Assembly: GCF_019426345.1 (NCBI RefSeq)
Contig: NZ_JAHLLW010000005.1
Span: 62,001 to 126,000 of the forward strand
DNA: 64,000 nt
Source of the DNA: Marinomonas lutimaris
GTDB lineage: Bacteria; Pseudomonadota; Gammaproteobacteria; Pseudomonadales; Marinomonadaceae
Direction: 5' to 3'
Shown here in pieces: positions 8,084-16,704 of the stretch (the stretch's first letter is position 1; each line of letters starts with the position of its first letter). The notes beneath the pieces are model-generated. The model saw only the letters and a program-made list of their open reading frames with translations, did not search any database and was not told the DNA's origin. A program made the translations under genes and the position numbers.

Positions 8084-9177
8084 GTCAGGCGAAAGTCCCT
8101 ACTTGGGTAAATATTGCCCTTATCCCTGTGCTAAATATTATGTTGGCCTTCTTGGTTTCTGGTTTGGTGATTCTTGCCATTGGTGAAAACCCAATTGAAG
8201 CGGCTGGATATCTTATTTATGGCGCTTTTGGTTACGACGAAGGTATTGGTTACACGCTTTACTACGCAACGAACCTTATTTTTACTGGTTTGGCTGTATC
8301 TGTTGCCTTTAAAGGTGGCTTGTTCAACATCGGTGGTGAAGGGCAGGCTTATATCGGTGGTTTAGGGGTGGGTTTGATCTGTTTGTCATTGGATCACACC
8401 ATGCCGTTTTATGTTATCGCGCCTTTGGCTGTGATTGGCGCGGCGGTATTCGGCGCTGCATGGGGCTATATTCCTGCGTACTTGCAAGCCCGTCGCGGTA
8501 GCCACATTGTTATTACTACCATCATGTTTAACTTTATCGCGTCCTCGTTGATGGTTTACTTGATTGTAAACTGGTTAAAAGAAGATGGTCGTATGGCGCC
8601 AAATAGCCGGACTTTTGGCGAAAATGCATGGTTGCCTTATTTGCATGAGCTGCTTTCTCCATTGGGTATCGATATTGGTGACTCACCACTTAACCTTGCT
8701 TTCATATGGGCCTTGTTGTGCTGTGTGTTTGTCTGGGGATTGATTTGGCACACACGCTGGGGTTATCAGCTACGTACGCTAGGAACCAATCCTACCGCGG
8801 CGCGTTACGCTGGTATTGATACAGCGAAAGTAACCATTTGGGCGATGTTGATTTCTGGCGGCTTGGCAGGTTTTGTTGGCCTTAACGAAATCATGGGTGT
8901 GAACCATAACTTATTGCTTAACTTTACGGCGGGCTATGGTTTTGCTGGTATCGCTGTGGCCTTGATGGGACGTAATCATCCGATTGGTATTATCTTGGCG
9001 GCTATTCTATTTGGAGCCTTGTACCAAGGTGGCGCCGAGTTAGCATTTGAAATTCCAACTATTACGCCTGAGATTGTTGTTGTAATTCAAGGTTTAGTGA
9101 TTCTGTTCTCTGGTGCGCTTGAGCATATGTTCAAGGATCGTATCGAAGGCTTTTTTATTCGCAGAGCGGTCGCGTAG
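8080..9177 (+). CDS. Nucleoside ABC transporter permease (BPD_transp_2), first
   Basis: 365-residue inner-membrane permease with about ten hydrophobic segments, of the branched-chain/ribose permease type (NupP-like). The conserved GLFNIGGEGQAYIGG motif (about 87-101) and LGTNPTAARYAGID (about 238-251) are diagnostic for the BMP-linked nucleoside importers. It overlaps the ATPase gene by ATGA, so the two are translationally coupled, and the second permease follows after 9 nt. It would form a heterodimeric channel with that partner. Confidence 0.92.
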   Translation: MSQAKVPTWVNIALIPVLNIMLAFLVSGLVILAIGENPIEAAGYLIYGAFGYDEGIGYTLYYATNLIFTGLAVSVAFKGGLFNIGGEGQAYIGGLGVGLICLSLDHTMPFYVIAPLAVIGAAVFGAAWGYIPAYLQARRGSHIVITTIMFNFIASSLMVYLIVNWLKEDGRMAPNSRTFGENAWLPYLHELLSPLGIDIGDSPLNLAFIWALLCCVFVWGLIWHTRWGYQLRTLGTNPTAARYAGIDTAKVTIWAMLISGGLAGFVGLNEIMGVNHNLLLNFTAGYGFAGIAVALMGRNHPIGIILAAILFGALYQGGAELAFEIPTITPEIVVVIQGLVILFSGALEHMFKDRIEGFFIRRAVA

Positions 9178-9186
9178 GGGAAAACT

Positions 9187-10155
9187 ATGTTTGAAACATT
9201 GATACTCATGTTAGACGCGACAATGCGCGTTTCTACTCCGCTTATTTTTGCGGCTTTAGCTGGCTTGTATTCTGAGCGCGCGGGCATTGTAGATATCGGT
9301 CTAGAAGGTAAAATTTTGGGCAGTGCTTTTGCGGCAGCGGCGGCAGCGTCTGTTTTTGGTTCAGCTTGGATTGGCTTGTGCTTTGGCATAATGGCCTCTG
9401 TTGGCTTAGCGATGATTCATGGCTTCGCTTGTATTACTCATCGAGGCGATCACATCGTTTCTGGTGTGGCGATTAATACCATTGTAGCGGGCTTGACGGT
9501 GACCTTGTCTATGCATTGGTTTGGTATGGGCGGACAAACACCGGCTTTGGTTGGTGATGCGCGTTTCTTAGATATCACTTTCCCATTTGCAGATGCAATC
9601 GCAAGTGTGCCTGTGATTGGGCCGATTTATTCGAACTTGCTAAGTGGCCATAATATCTTGGTATATTTGGCGTTCGCTATGGTGCCTGTGACCTATTGGG
9701 TGATTTATAAGACTCGTTTCGGCCTGCGTCTGCGTGCGGTGGGTGAGAACCCTCATGCGGTAGATACGGCGGGTATTTCTGTGTCTTTCATTCGCTATCG
9801 CGCCTTGATCATTTGTGGCATTTTATGTGGCCTTGCTGGTGCGTATTTGTCTACTGCTCATAATGCAGGTTTCTTGAAAGATATGAGCGCGGGTAAAGGT
9901 TACATGGCATTGGCTGCGCTAATTTTCGGTAAGTGGCGTCCAGTTCCTGTTTTACTAGCTTGTTTGTTGTTTGGTTTCTTAGATGCTGTGGCTGTTCGTA
10001 TGCAAGGTGTTGTGATTCCTGGTATTGGTGAAGTGCCAGTACAGGCAATTGAAGTCTTGCCGTATGTATTAACCGTCTTGTTGCTTGCGGGCTTCATCGG
10101 TAAAGCCGTTGGGCCAAAAGCCATTGGCCGCCCTTATGTGAAAGAGCGAGCTTAA
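9187..10155 (+). CDS. Nucleoside ABC transporter permease, second (NupQ-like)
   Basis: 322-residue inner-membrane permease paired with the preceding gene. It has the shorter family form, with the motif SERAGIVDIGLEGKILGSAF (about 29-48), LRAVGENPHAVDTAGI (about 181-196) and about eight to nine hydrophobic segments. AGGGGA just upstream (9176-9181) gives a strong ribosome site. It is followed by cytidine deaminase after 17 nt in the same operon. Confidence 0.92.
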   Translation: MFETLILMLDATMRVSTPLIFAALAGLYSERAGIVDIGLEGKILGSAFAAAAAASVFGSAWIGLCFGIMASVGLAMIHGFACITHRGDHIVSGVAINTIVAGLTVTLSMHWFGMGGQTPALVGDARFLDITFPFADAIASVPVIGPIYSNLLSGHNILVYLAFAMVPVTYWVIYKTRFGLRLRAVGENPHAVDTAGISVSFIRYRALIICGILCGLAGAYLSTAHNAGFLKDMSAGKGYMALAALIFGKWRPVPVLLACLLFGFLDAVAVRMQGVVIPGIGEVPVQAIEVLPYVLTVLLLAGFIGKAVGPKAIGRPYVKERA

Positions 10156-10172
10156 TATGTTGGATTTAAACC

Positions 10173-10592
10173 ATGCCTGATTTGAAAAAGAGCACTGCGC
10201 TTTTTGAGCTAGCTAAAGAGGCGATGAATAAAGCCTACGTGCCTTATTCTCGCTTTCCTGTTGGCGCAGCGATTTTAACCGCTGGTGGCAAACTATATTC
10301 TGGCTGTAACGTAGAAAACGCCGCTTATCCAGAAGGTACCTGTGCTGAAGCGGGTGCAATTGCTTCTATGGTGCTTGGCGGTGATACACTGATTAAAGAT
10401 ATTTATGTTATTGGGAAAGGGGATGAATTGGTAACACCTTGTGGTGGTTGTCGCCAGAAAATTCGTGAGTTCTCTTCTGTGGATACCATGATTCATATTT
10501 GTGGCGCAGAAGGCGTGAGAAAATCCCTCACTATGAATGAGCTATTACCCTTCTCGTTTGGCCCAGAGAATCTTGAGCAAGAAGCTAGCTGA
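10173..10592 (+). CDS. cdd: Cytidine deaminase
   Basis: 139-residue enzyme of the small, tetrameric, zinc-dependent class; it converts cytidine and deoxycytidine to uridine and deoxyuridine. The active site is complete: CNVENAAYPEGTCAEAGAI (about 49-67) carries a zinc Cys and the catalytic Glu, and PCGGCRQ (about 90-96) supplies two more zinc cysteines. As last gene of the importer operon it links uptake to salvage and indicates that pyrimidine nucleosides are among the substrates. A terminator follows. Confidence 0.95.
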   Translation: MPDLKKSTALFELAKEAMNKAYVPYSRFPVGAAILTAGGKLYSGCNVENAAYPEGTCAEAGAIASMVLGGDTLIKDIYVIGKGDELVTPCGGCRQKIREFSSVDTMIHICGAEGVRKSLTMNELLPFSFGPENLEQEAS

Positions 10593-10613
10593 TTGAAAAG
10601 CCTGATGTCTATG

Positions 10614-10637
10614 AAAACCACCTTCGGGTGGTTTTTT
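10614..10637. terminator. Terminator after cdd (also usable by the convergent gene)
   Basis: AAAACCACC, a TTCG tetraloop and GGTGGTTTT, followed by T6 on the plus strand. The A-run on the left lets it act for the convergent AbrB-family gene as well. Confidence 0.9.
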
Positions 10638-10640
10638 CGT

Positions 10641-11765
10641 TTAGGCGGTCTTATTTGTCGAAAGCCAACGGGCAAGCATTGGCCCAGCAATCAAGACCAA
10701 TAGAAAGCGAGCAACCTGCATGGCCATAACGAAAGATACATCTGCGCTGGTCGATGCGGCGATAATGGCAACTGAGTCAGCACCGCCAGGACTTGTGGCG
10801 AGAAAGGCTGTGAGCGGGTCGATATCAGCAAAGGTGATCAATAGCATGGCCAAGCAAGCATTGATCGTAATCAACGCTAGAATCGCACCTAACACATGGG
10901 GGAATACATGCCAGGCATGTTTTAACACTTGTCGAGTAAAACGAAAGCCAATTCCCCAACCTAATATGGCAAAGCTGATCGCCAGGCACCAATGTGGCAG
11001 AACAATAGGCAAAACACCGGAGAACTTAATTGCCAACCCTACCGCGAGAGAAAGCAGTAAAGGCCCGCTTGGTAAGCGCAGTTTTACACCAACAATGCTC
11101 GCGATTAAGATGACAGATAACGTGATGGCAAAACCAGACCACGAAGGAACGCCCAGCCAATCAATCGGTTCAGCCGCAACCCCATCGACGTGAAATATCG
11201 CCGCAACGACTGTCGCTGCGATAGCACAGCAAGCCACACGTAAATATTGCATGAAAGCGACTAATCGCATATCAGCTCCGTAGGATTCAGACATAATCGT
11301 CATCGCCGAAGCGGCTCCTGGAGAAGAGCCCCAAATGGCTGTGGTGCCTGGTAATAATCCACTACGACTAAGCAACCAGCCCAAAAAGCTAGACGCGACA
11401 ATCGTCGAGACAGTGCCAATTAGAAACAACGGCCATTCCATGGAGATTTTCGCAAAGACCGTCAGCGGAAGACTGTTGGCTATCATCATGCCCAAAATAC
11501 CTTGAGCCATTAAAAACATTGGCTTTGGCAGTGTCATACCTGCGCCACTGGTGGCTAAAATAATTGCGGTAATCATAGGACCAAGCAGAAGCGCCGCTGG
11601 CAAATTAGCGTATTCAAAGCACACCACTAAAACAAAAGAGACTACTAATAAGACGGATAATCGCCAAGTTGTAGGCCAACGAGAAGGGGTTTTACAAAGT
11701 AATAAAAAGCGAGAAGTCATGTCTATCTGTCGAAAAAAAGCAGTGGGTTTAATGGCGCCAAGCAT
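10641..11765 (-). CDS. AbrB-family membrane protein (putative ammonia monooxygenase family)
   Basis: 374-residue polytopic membrane protein of the AbrB/COG3180 family, consisting of two homologous halves of about five to six membrane segments each. Repeated signatures are visible: PSRWPTTWRLSVLL near 27, LGPMITAIILATSGAG in the first half, and LATSPGGADSVAIIA in the second, with the related WGSSPGAASAMTIMSESYG in between. The family name refers to an old assignment; these are probably transporters or regulators of unknown substrate. Start is uncertain: Met1 at 11765 or Met16 (MTSRFLLL) at 11720; neither has a good ribosome site. It converges on cdd with only a shared terminator between them. 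Confidence 0.8.
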   Translation of the reverse strand: MLGAIKPTAFFRQIDMTSRFLLLCKTPSRWPTTWRLSVLLVVSFVLVVCFEYANLPAALLLGPMITAIILATSGAGMTLPKPMFLMAQGILGMMIANSLPLTVFAKISMEWPLFLIGTVSTIVASSFLGWLLSRSGLLPGTTAIWGSSPGAASAMTIMSESYGADMRLVAFMQYLRVACCAIAATVVAAIFHVDGVAAEPIDWLGVPSWSGFAITLSVILIASIVGVKLRLPSGPLLLSLAVGLAIKFSGVLPIVLPHWCLAISFAILGWGIGFRFTRQVLKHAWHVFPHVLGAILALITINACLAMLLITFADIDPLTAFLATSPGGADSVAIIAASTSADVSFVMAMQVARFLLVLIAGPMLARWLSTNKTA

Positions 11766-12014
11766 ACCTTAAATAAGCTGGTATTATTGGCGCCTCTGGT
11801 GATGTTAACCATACTCGCAACTTATGTTGGTGCATTGTCATGTTGGGAATTGCCGTGAGAATTAAGGCAAAGCATAGAAAGATACGCCAAAATTCTGACA
11901 AGAAGCTGACGGATGTTTCGTTAGGTTGAGTTTGTTGGGCGGACGTATCTGTTACTATGAGACTAAGAGTATAGCGTCTGAAAATCAAAGCGACTTAAAG
12001 GAAAAGAAAAAACA

Positions 12015-12398
12015 ATGCGAAAAATTAGCACCTTATGTGTGGCAATCTTGTCTCTTGTTCTAACCGCATGCGCAAGTGGTCCAATCAGTCGTTCCGATTC
12101 AATAGGGTTCGAAGAAAGCGGCGGAGCCAGTTATTACGCCATGAAGTATCAAGGCCGAAAAACCGCTAGTGGGGAATTATTTGATCAAAAAGCCATGACC
12201 GCTGCTCATAAGCGATTACCTTTTGGCTCTAAAGTGAAAGTGACCAATGTTGCCAATGGTAAAAGTGTCGTGGTGCGAGTCAATGACCGTGGGCCGTTCG
12301 TAAGTGGCCGCATTATTGACCTTAGCAAAGCCGCTTTTCAGCGCATTGGTAATACTCGGGATGGTGTGATTGAAGTTGAGATTGAGGTCTTGAACTAG
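12015..12398 (+). CDS. RlpA-like septal-ring lytic transglycosylase family lipoprotein
   Basis: 127-residue lipoprotein: signal peptide with lipobox LTACAS (Cys at about 16-17), then one double-psi beta-barrel domain (about 35-125). Conserved family motifs are [44 protein letters not shown] (catalytic Asp in NDRGP) and IIDLSKAA. RlpA proteins cleave peptidoglycan strands lacking stem peptides. It is short and lacks the C-terminal SPOR domain that targets E. coli RlpA to the septum, so septal location cannot be assumed. The stop codon directly abuts the stop codon of the convergent acetyltransferase gene. Confidence 0.88.
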   Translation: MRKISTLCVAILSLVLTACASGPISRSDSIGFEESGGASYYAMKYQGRKTASGELFDQKAMTAAHKRLPFGSKVKVTNVANGKSVVVRVNDRGPFVSGRIIDLSKAAFQRIGNTRDGVIEVEIEVLN

Positions 12399-14816
12399 TT
12401 AGGAAGCATCCCGACACTTTTCCAGCAAGCTCGGCGTCAGTTTAATGCTGGCGACCATTTGGCCAAAATCGTCTGGATCACGCTGGATGGCGAACCCCAA
12501 ATGACGGCAGAATTCGATCATGCGTTTGTTTTCGGCCAAGACAATACCTTTCATTACGCGAATGCCTTTGTCTGCGGCGACTTGCATCAGTCGTCGCATT
12601 AGATAAGACGCTAAGCCTAAACCTTGGAATTCATCGCCAAGTACCACGGCAAATTCACAACTTTGATCGTCGAAGTTATCTATGTATCGTGCGGTGCCGA
12701 TGAGTAAATCTCGTCCATCCCGTTGAATCACTGCGAGTAAAGCCATTTCTCGGTCGTAGTCGATATGGGACATGCTGGCAAGCATGCGTGGTGTCAATTC
12801 TTCGATATTGGAGATAAAACGAAAATAACGAGTTTCATGGGACATGCTACGAACAAAATCCGCCAAAATGCCAGAATCTCTCGGTAGAACCGGTCTAACG
12901 GTGGCTATCTCGTCATTTTTCAATACTCGCTCCGATACCCATTGTCTTGGGTAAGGATGAATGGCGAGATGTTCATAACGACGCCAATTTTTGCAAAGTC
13001 GAAGATTGGCTGTGACGTCAGCGTAAACACTGCCGTTTTCGTAGAGCCGCACATCTCCTAGCTCTAGACTCTCAATTTCGGGTAATTCGCACACCATGGT
13101 AGATAAATTGCGCAGCAAACTTTCTAGTTCAAAGGACTCTTCTCCAGGAAACGCACGTTGAATTAAATCTTTTGCCAAGACGGTGTTGAGTGGCGGTAAA
13201 GCGACGGCTTCTGCTTGTTTGTGCTGCTGTGCGCCTTCCAAAGACAAACCAATGGCTGGGCCAAACACAGCATCCTGAAAGACTCGAAGGTGGATTGGTG
13301 CAGACAACTGATTTGAAGCCTGACGACGAGTAATTAAGTGAACATGGAATAGCTCAAAAACATCTCGTAGTGAATCGTTTTGAGGTACTTTTTCACCTTG
13401 TTTACCTTCTTGTTTAATAAGGCGATTAAGGGTCTTGGTTGCTTCTGAAACATCAATTTTAAAACGAAATGCATGGCTGTCAGGTGATTGCTTAGCGAGC
13501 AATTGGTTGCGTTGGAATTGCACCAAAAATTGAAAGCCTTCAATAGCTGTTTCAGGGGTACGGAAGGTGGGGATACCGGCTTCGTTAATACGCGTACGCA
13601 TGTTGGTCATGTTTCCGCCGCCAAGCAAACACACCATGACGAGCTTTTTCTGTGTTCGGTGTAATTTGATAATAAGGTCGTACAGGGAATCGATGTCGAT
13701 GAGTGCGGTTGGGCTTAGTGTCAGTAACACCGCACCACAATCTTCACTGTGCAAGGCATCGGCAGCAAGATCAATAAAGAGATCGGTGGCGCAACTTGCC
13801 CAAACCGTTGTCACCGGGCCAATGCCACCGCGACCCGCCATGGTGGATTCCAATCTATTGTGTAACTCGCCTTCTGGCGTGAGTAGATCAATGCCTAATT
13901 CCATAGCGCGTTGTGCTGCCAATTCGCCTGGCCCAGCGCCGTTTCCAATGATTAACAAGGAACCGTCTTTGACTCGACGAGCGTTTGTCATTACCGAGGC
14001 CGCTGCGATTAAATCATTCAAGCGTCGACCTCGTACCGCACCGGTTCGACTGAGTGCGGCGTCGAGTACTCGTTCATCAGCGTCAATAGAATGCTCTGTT
14101 ACAACCGCAACCGGCTTGCTTCGCCCTGTGGCGCGTAAGCTGCTGAGGAATCGTGTCGGACGACCGATTTTTTGCAAATACATCAAAATGGCCTGACTGT
14201 CGAAATCATTGGATAAGTAATCCAAGACTTGCGATGGCATCACATCGACAGGTGATCCCATAGAAACCACTTGGGAAAAGCCGATGCCTTGCCACGTTGC
14301 CCAGTCTACAAGCGCACTGGCGACCGTACCAGATTGCGACATTAAGGCTAAGCGTCCCGGTAAAGGCTGGGTTAAACCAAGCCAAGCAAAGACGCCTTGT
14401 TTAGGGCGACAAATGCCAAAGCTGTTCGGCCCAAGCAAACGCACATTGTGTTTGCGCAGTGCTTCAACCAGCGATTCTTGGCTGTCGCTTGTCCAAGACA
14501 GCATTAGCAAAGAACCAATGCCTACAGCGCCACAGGCGGCAATAATGCTTTCCATGTAAGGTTGGTCTTCTTTGCAAGAATAGGAGCCGACCAACACGGC
14601 AAGATCAGGGCTTGTGGTTAATTCGCTGAGTGTTGAGAAAAGCGGAAAAGAGAATTCTGTCGCTGGCTGAACACCCACAAGACTAACAGGACAGGACTTT
14701 GTCGCATGAGAGAGGGAGGTCAAAAGCGCCAGCATGAGAGGATCGTGCGCATCATCGCCAGTAAGCACCACCATAGATTTTGGGGCGAGTAGAGATTGTA
14801 ATGCGTGTTGGCTCAC
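12399..14816 (-). CDS. patZ: PatZ-type protein lysine acetyltransferase (CoA-ligase-like domain plus GNAT)
   Basis: 805-residue cytosolic enzyme resembling E. coli PatZ/Pka, which acetylates acetyl-CoA synthetase and other proteins. The N-terminal part (about 1-450) is an NDP-forming acyl-CoA-synthetase-like regulatory module: an opening MSQHALQSLLAPKSMVVL, LLGPNSFGIC near 130, LALMSQSGTVASALVDW near 157 and GNGAGPGELAAQRAMELG near 290. The C-terminal GNAT domain (about 640-800) has MSHIDYDREMALLAV and the acetyl-CoA loop LGDEFQGLGLASYLM. Compared with PatZ (886 residues) the segment between, the ATP-grasp-like part, is about 80 residues shorter. The gene is divergent from a deacetylase-family gene. 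Confidence 0.88.
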   Translation of the reverse strand: MSQHALQSLLAPKSMVVLTGDDAHDPLMLALLTSLSHATKSCPVSLVGVQPATEFSFPLFSTLSELTTSPDLAVLVGSYSCKEDQPYMESIIAACGAVGIGSLLMLSWTSDSQESLVEALRKHNVRLLGPNSFGICRPKQGVFAWLGLTQPLPGRLALMSQSGTVASALVDWATWQGIGFSQVVSMGSPVDVMPSQVLDYLSNDFDSQAILMYLQKIGRPTRFLSSLRATGRSKPVAVVTEHSIDADERVLDAALSRTGAVRGRRLNDLIAAASVMTNARRVKDGSLLIIGNGAGPGELAAQRAMELGIDLLTPEGELHNRLESTMAGRGGIGPVTTVWASCATDLFIDLAADALHSEDCGAVLLTLSPTALIDIDSLYDLIIKLHRTQKKLVMVCLLGGGNMTNMRTRINEAGIPTFRTPETAIEGFQFLVQFQRNQLLAKQSPDSHAFRFKIDVSEATKTLNRLIKQEGKQGEKVPQNDSLRDVFELFHVHLITRRQASNQLSAPIHLRVFQDAVFGPAIGLSLEGAQQHKQAEAVALPPLNTVLAKDLIQRAFPGEESFELESLLRNLSTMVCELPEIESLELGDVRLYENGSVYADVTANLRLCKNWRRYEHLAIHPYPRQWVSERVLKNDEIATVRPVLPRDSGILADFVRSMSHETRYFRFISNIEELTPRMLASMSHIDYDREMALLAVIQRDGRDLLIGTARYIDNFDDQSCEFAVVLGDEFQGLGLASYLMRRLMQVAADKGIRVMKGIVLAENKRMIEFCRHLGFAIQRDPDDFGQMVASIKLTPSLLEKCRDAS

Positions 14817-15019
14817 CTAATATTCTCCTGAAACTTACTTTATGCTTTGGGGAAAAAGCAACGTATTGAGACTGTATCATAGTCTTCGATAGTACGAATT
14901 GTAGACCATGGTAGGGTGGACTGTCTTTTTCATTCATGAGATCTTGTCATGCCAACTGTGTTCATGAAATTCTGAAAAGACCTCGGCAGTTTTTAAAAAT
15001 AAAAAACACTGGAATAAAG

Positions 15020-15943
15020 ATGACAACGGCTTACATCACACACACTTATTGCGACAAACATGATATGGGAGACGATCATCCCGAGTCGCCGCTGCGCCTT
15101 GGGGCGATTCAAAATCGTTTGATTATGGGGCAGTTGATGGATTTCCTACGTCGACTGGAGTCTGATCCAGCAACGCGTGAGCAATTGCTTCTTACACATG
15201 ATGAAGCCTATGTAGATTCAATTTTCGCACGCGCGCCAGAAGACGGTCATGTGGAGCTGGAGCCAGAAACCTTGATGATGCCGCACACGCTGGACGCGGC
15301 TTTGTATGCGGCAGGCTCGGTGATTAAAGCGGTGGATCTCGTTATGACAGGCGAGATGGACAATGCTTTTTGCGCGATTCGCCCACCGGGACATCATGCG
15401 GAATACGACAAAGCCATGGGTTTTTGTTTGTTCAATAACATCGCTGTCGGAACACGTTATGCCATTGAACAATATGGTTTAGAGCGCGTAGCGATTGTGG
15501 ATTTTGATGTTCATCACGGCAACGGCACCGAAGACATTTTTAAAGCCGATCCCAAGGTGCTTTATGCCTCCAGCTACCAGCACCCGTTTTATCCCTACAG
15601 CGATCCGGGCGCTTCACATGATAATATTCTACACATGCCGCTAGAAGCAGGTTCTGGCAGTGACGCCTTTCAAGCCATTATCTCCGAGCAACTGTTGCCC
15701 GCACTTGAAGCTTTCAAACCACAACTGATTATGATTTCAGCAGGCTTTGATGCTCACAAAGAAGACCCAATGGGACAACTAAGATTAAGCGAGTCGGACT
15801 TTACTTGGATTACCGATCTATTAATGGACGTGGCAGATCGTCATTGTGATGGAAAAATCGTGTCAGTATTGGAAGGCGGTTACAACGTAGACGCGCTTGG
15901 TCGCGCTGCATTTTGTCATATCAAAAGCTTAATGAGGCTTTGA
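15020..15943 (+). CDS. Histone-deacetylase-family amidohydrolase
   Basis: 307-residue zinc amidohydrolase of the class II HDAC / acetylpolyamine amidohydrolase family. Active-site motifs are intact: RPPGHHAEYDKAMGFCLFNN (catalytic His pair), VDFDVHHGNGTEDIF (zinc Asp and His), SAGFDAHKEDP (second zinc Asp) and EGGYN with the transition-state Tyr near the C-terminus. The start is ATG at 15020 with GGAA at 15011-15014; in-frame upstream codons from 14936 have no support. The natural substrate may be acetylated proteins, polyamines or small amides; sequence alone does not decide. The divergent neighbour is a PatZ-type acetyltransferase, with a 203-nt shared upstream region. Confidence 0.9.
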   Translation: MTTAYITHTYCDKHDMGDDHPESPLRLGAIQNRLIMGQLMDFLRRLESDPATREQLLLTHDEAYVDSIFARAPEDGHVELEPETLMMPHTLDAALYAAGSVIKAVDLVMTGEMDNAFCAIRPPGHHAEYDKAMGFCLFNNIAVGTRYAIEQYGLERVAIVDFDVHHGNGTEDIFKADPKVLYASSYQHPFYPYSDPGASHDNILHMPLEAGSGSDAFQAIISEQLLPALEAFKPQLIMISAGFDAHKEDPMGQLRLSESDFTWITDLLMDVADRHCDGKIVSVLEGGYNVDALGRAAFCHIKSLMRL

Positions 15944-15988
15944 AGCTAGATTTTTAATTTAAGCTTTTGGTTTTATTTTTTTTTAGCT

Positions 15989-16651
15989 TTAGGCGCTAGC
16001 CAAAAGCCTTTTGCCAAGCTGGTGGTTGAACTCAGATAAATTCTTGAGTTTGTGTGGTGCTAGATCAAATTTATCATGATTAAATTCGTCAGGGTGCGGT
16101 ATGGCAATCGCTTTAATGCCAGCAGCTAATGCCGCTTTTATACCGCCGAGTGAATCCTCAAAAGCAATGCATTGATGAGCTTCAATACCAAGTTTTTCCA
16201 GTGTTAGCTGGTAAACATCAGGAGCGGTTTTGCCTTGACTTACTTCATCCGCTGAGCTGTAAGCCATAAAATAGTCTGCGATATCAAGGCGTTGTAACAC
16301 GCTGGGAATAATGTCTTTTGGTGAGTTGGTAGCTAGGCCAATTTTTACTTTGGCTTGTTGTAGTGAATCGAGTAAATCATGGACGCCATGCATGGCTTGC
16401 CCTTGAGTCTCGATCAGATATTTGACTCGCTCAACAACACGATTCTCGACTTCCTCAAGAGAGGCATTTTGCCAAGGCTGTTTTGCAAACCAGAACTCAG
16501 TGACTTCTCTCGTCGTCATTGCCGCAGTTAGTGTCGCTAACTCGGCCGTAACTTCAACACCAACCGATGAAAACACATCGTATTCCGCTTGCTTCCAGAA
16601 TGGTTCAGAATCAATCAGTAATCCATCCATGTCAAAAATAACGGCTTGCAT
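15989..16651 (-). CDS. hxpB: HAD-superfamily sugar-phosphate phosphatase (HxpB/YniC-like)
   Basis: 220-residue HAD hydrolase with a C1-type cap, close to E. coli HxpB (2-deoxyglucose-6-phosphate/hexitol phosphatase). Motif I is FDMDGLLIDSE (nucleophile Asp7 or so, acid/base Asp two residues on), motif II ATNS near 112, motif III the Lys in QGKTAPDVY near 145, and motif IV FEDSLGGIKAA near 170. Probably a house-cleaning phosphatase on hexose or hexitol phosphates. It lies downstream of a TRAP operon on the same strand with a 53-nt gap, so co-transcription is possible. Confidence 0.87.
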   Translation of the reverse strand: MQAVIFDMDGLLIDSEPFWKQAEYDVFSSVGVEVTAELATLTAAMTTREVTEFWFAKQPWQNASLEEVENRVVERVKYLIETQGQAMHGVHDLLDSLQQAKVKIGLATNSPKDIIPSVLQRLDIADYFMAYSSADEVSQGKTAPDVYQLTLEKLGIEAHQCIAFEDSLGGIKAALAAGIKAIAIPHPDEFNHDKFDLAPHKLKNLSEFNHQLGKRLLASA

Positions 16652-16704
16652 AATTGTTTATCACTTTGCTTTTTTCTTGGTGTTTTATTAGACATGGATA
16701 AAGC

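Noticed and set aside
10720-11193. Plus-strand frame opposite the AbrB-family gene
   Set aside because: Antisense shadow; the minus-strand protein has clear membrane topology and family motifs.
11749-11988. Open frame of 79 codons on the minus strand upstream of the AbrB-family gene
   Set aside because: No ribosome site, no family resemblance, and it overlaps the start of the AbrB-family gene; likely just promoter DNA of rlpA and its neighbour.
13567-14196. Long plus-strand frame opposite the acetyltransferase gene
   Set aside because: Low-complexity Ser/Ala/Arg composition typical of an antisense shadow of a real coding region.
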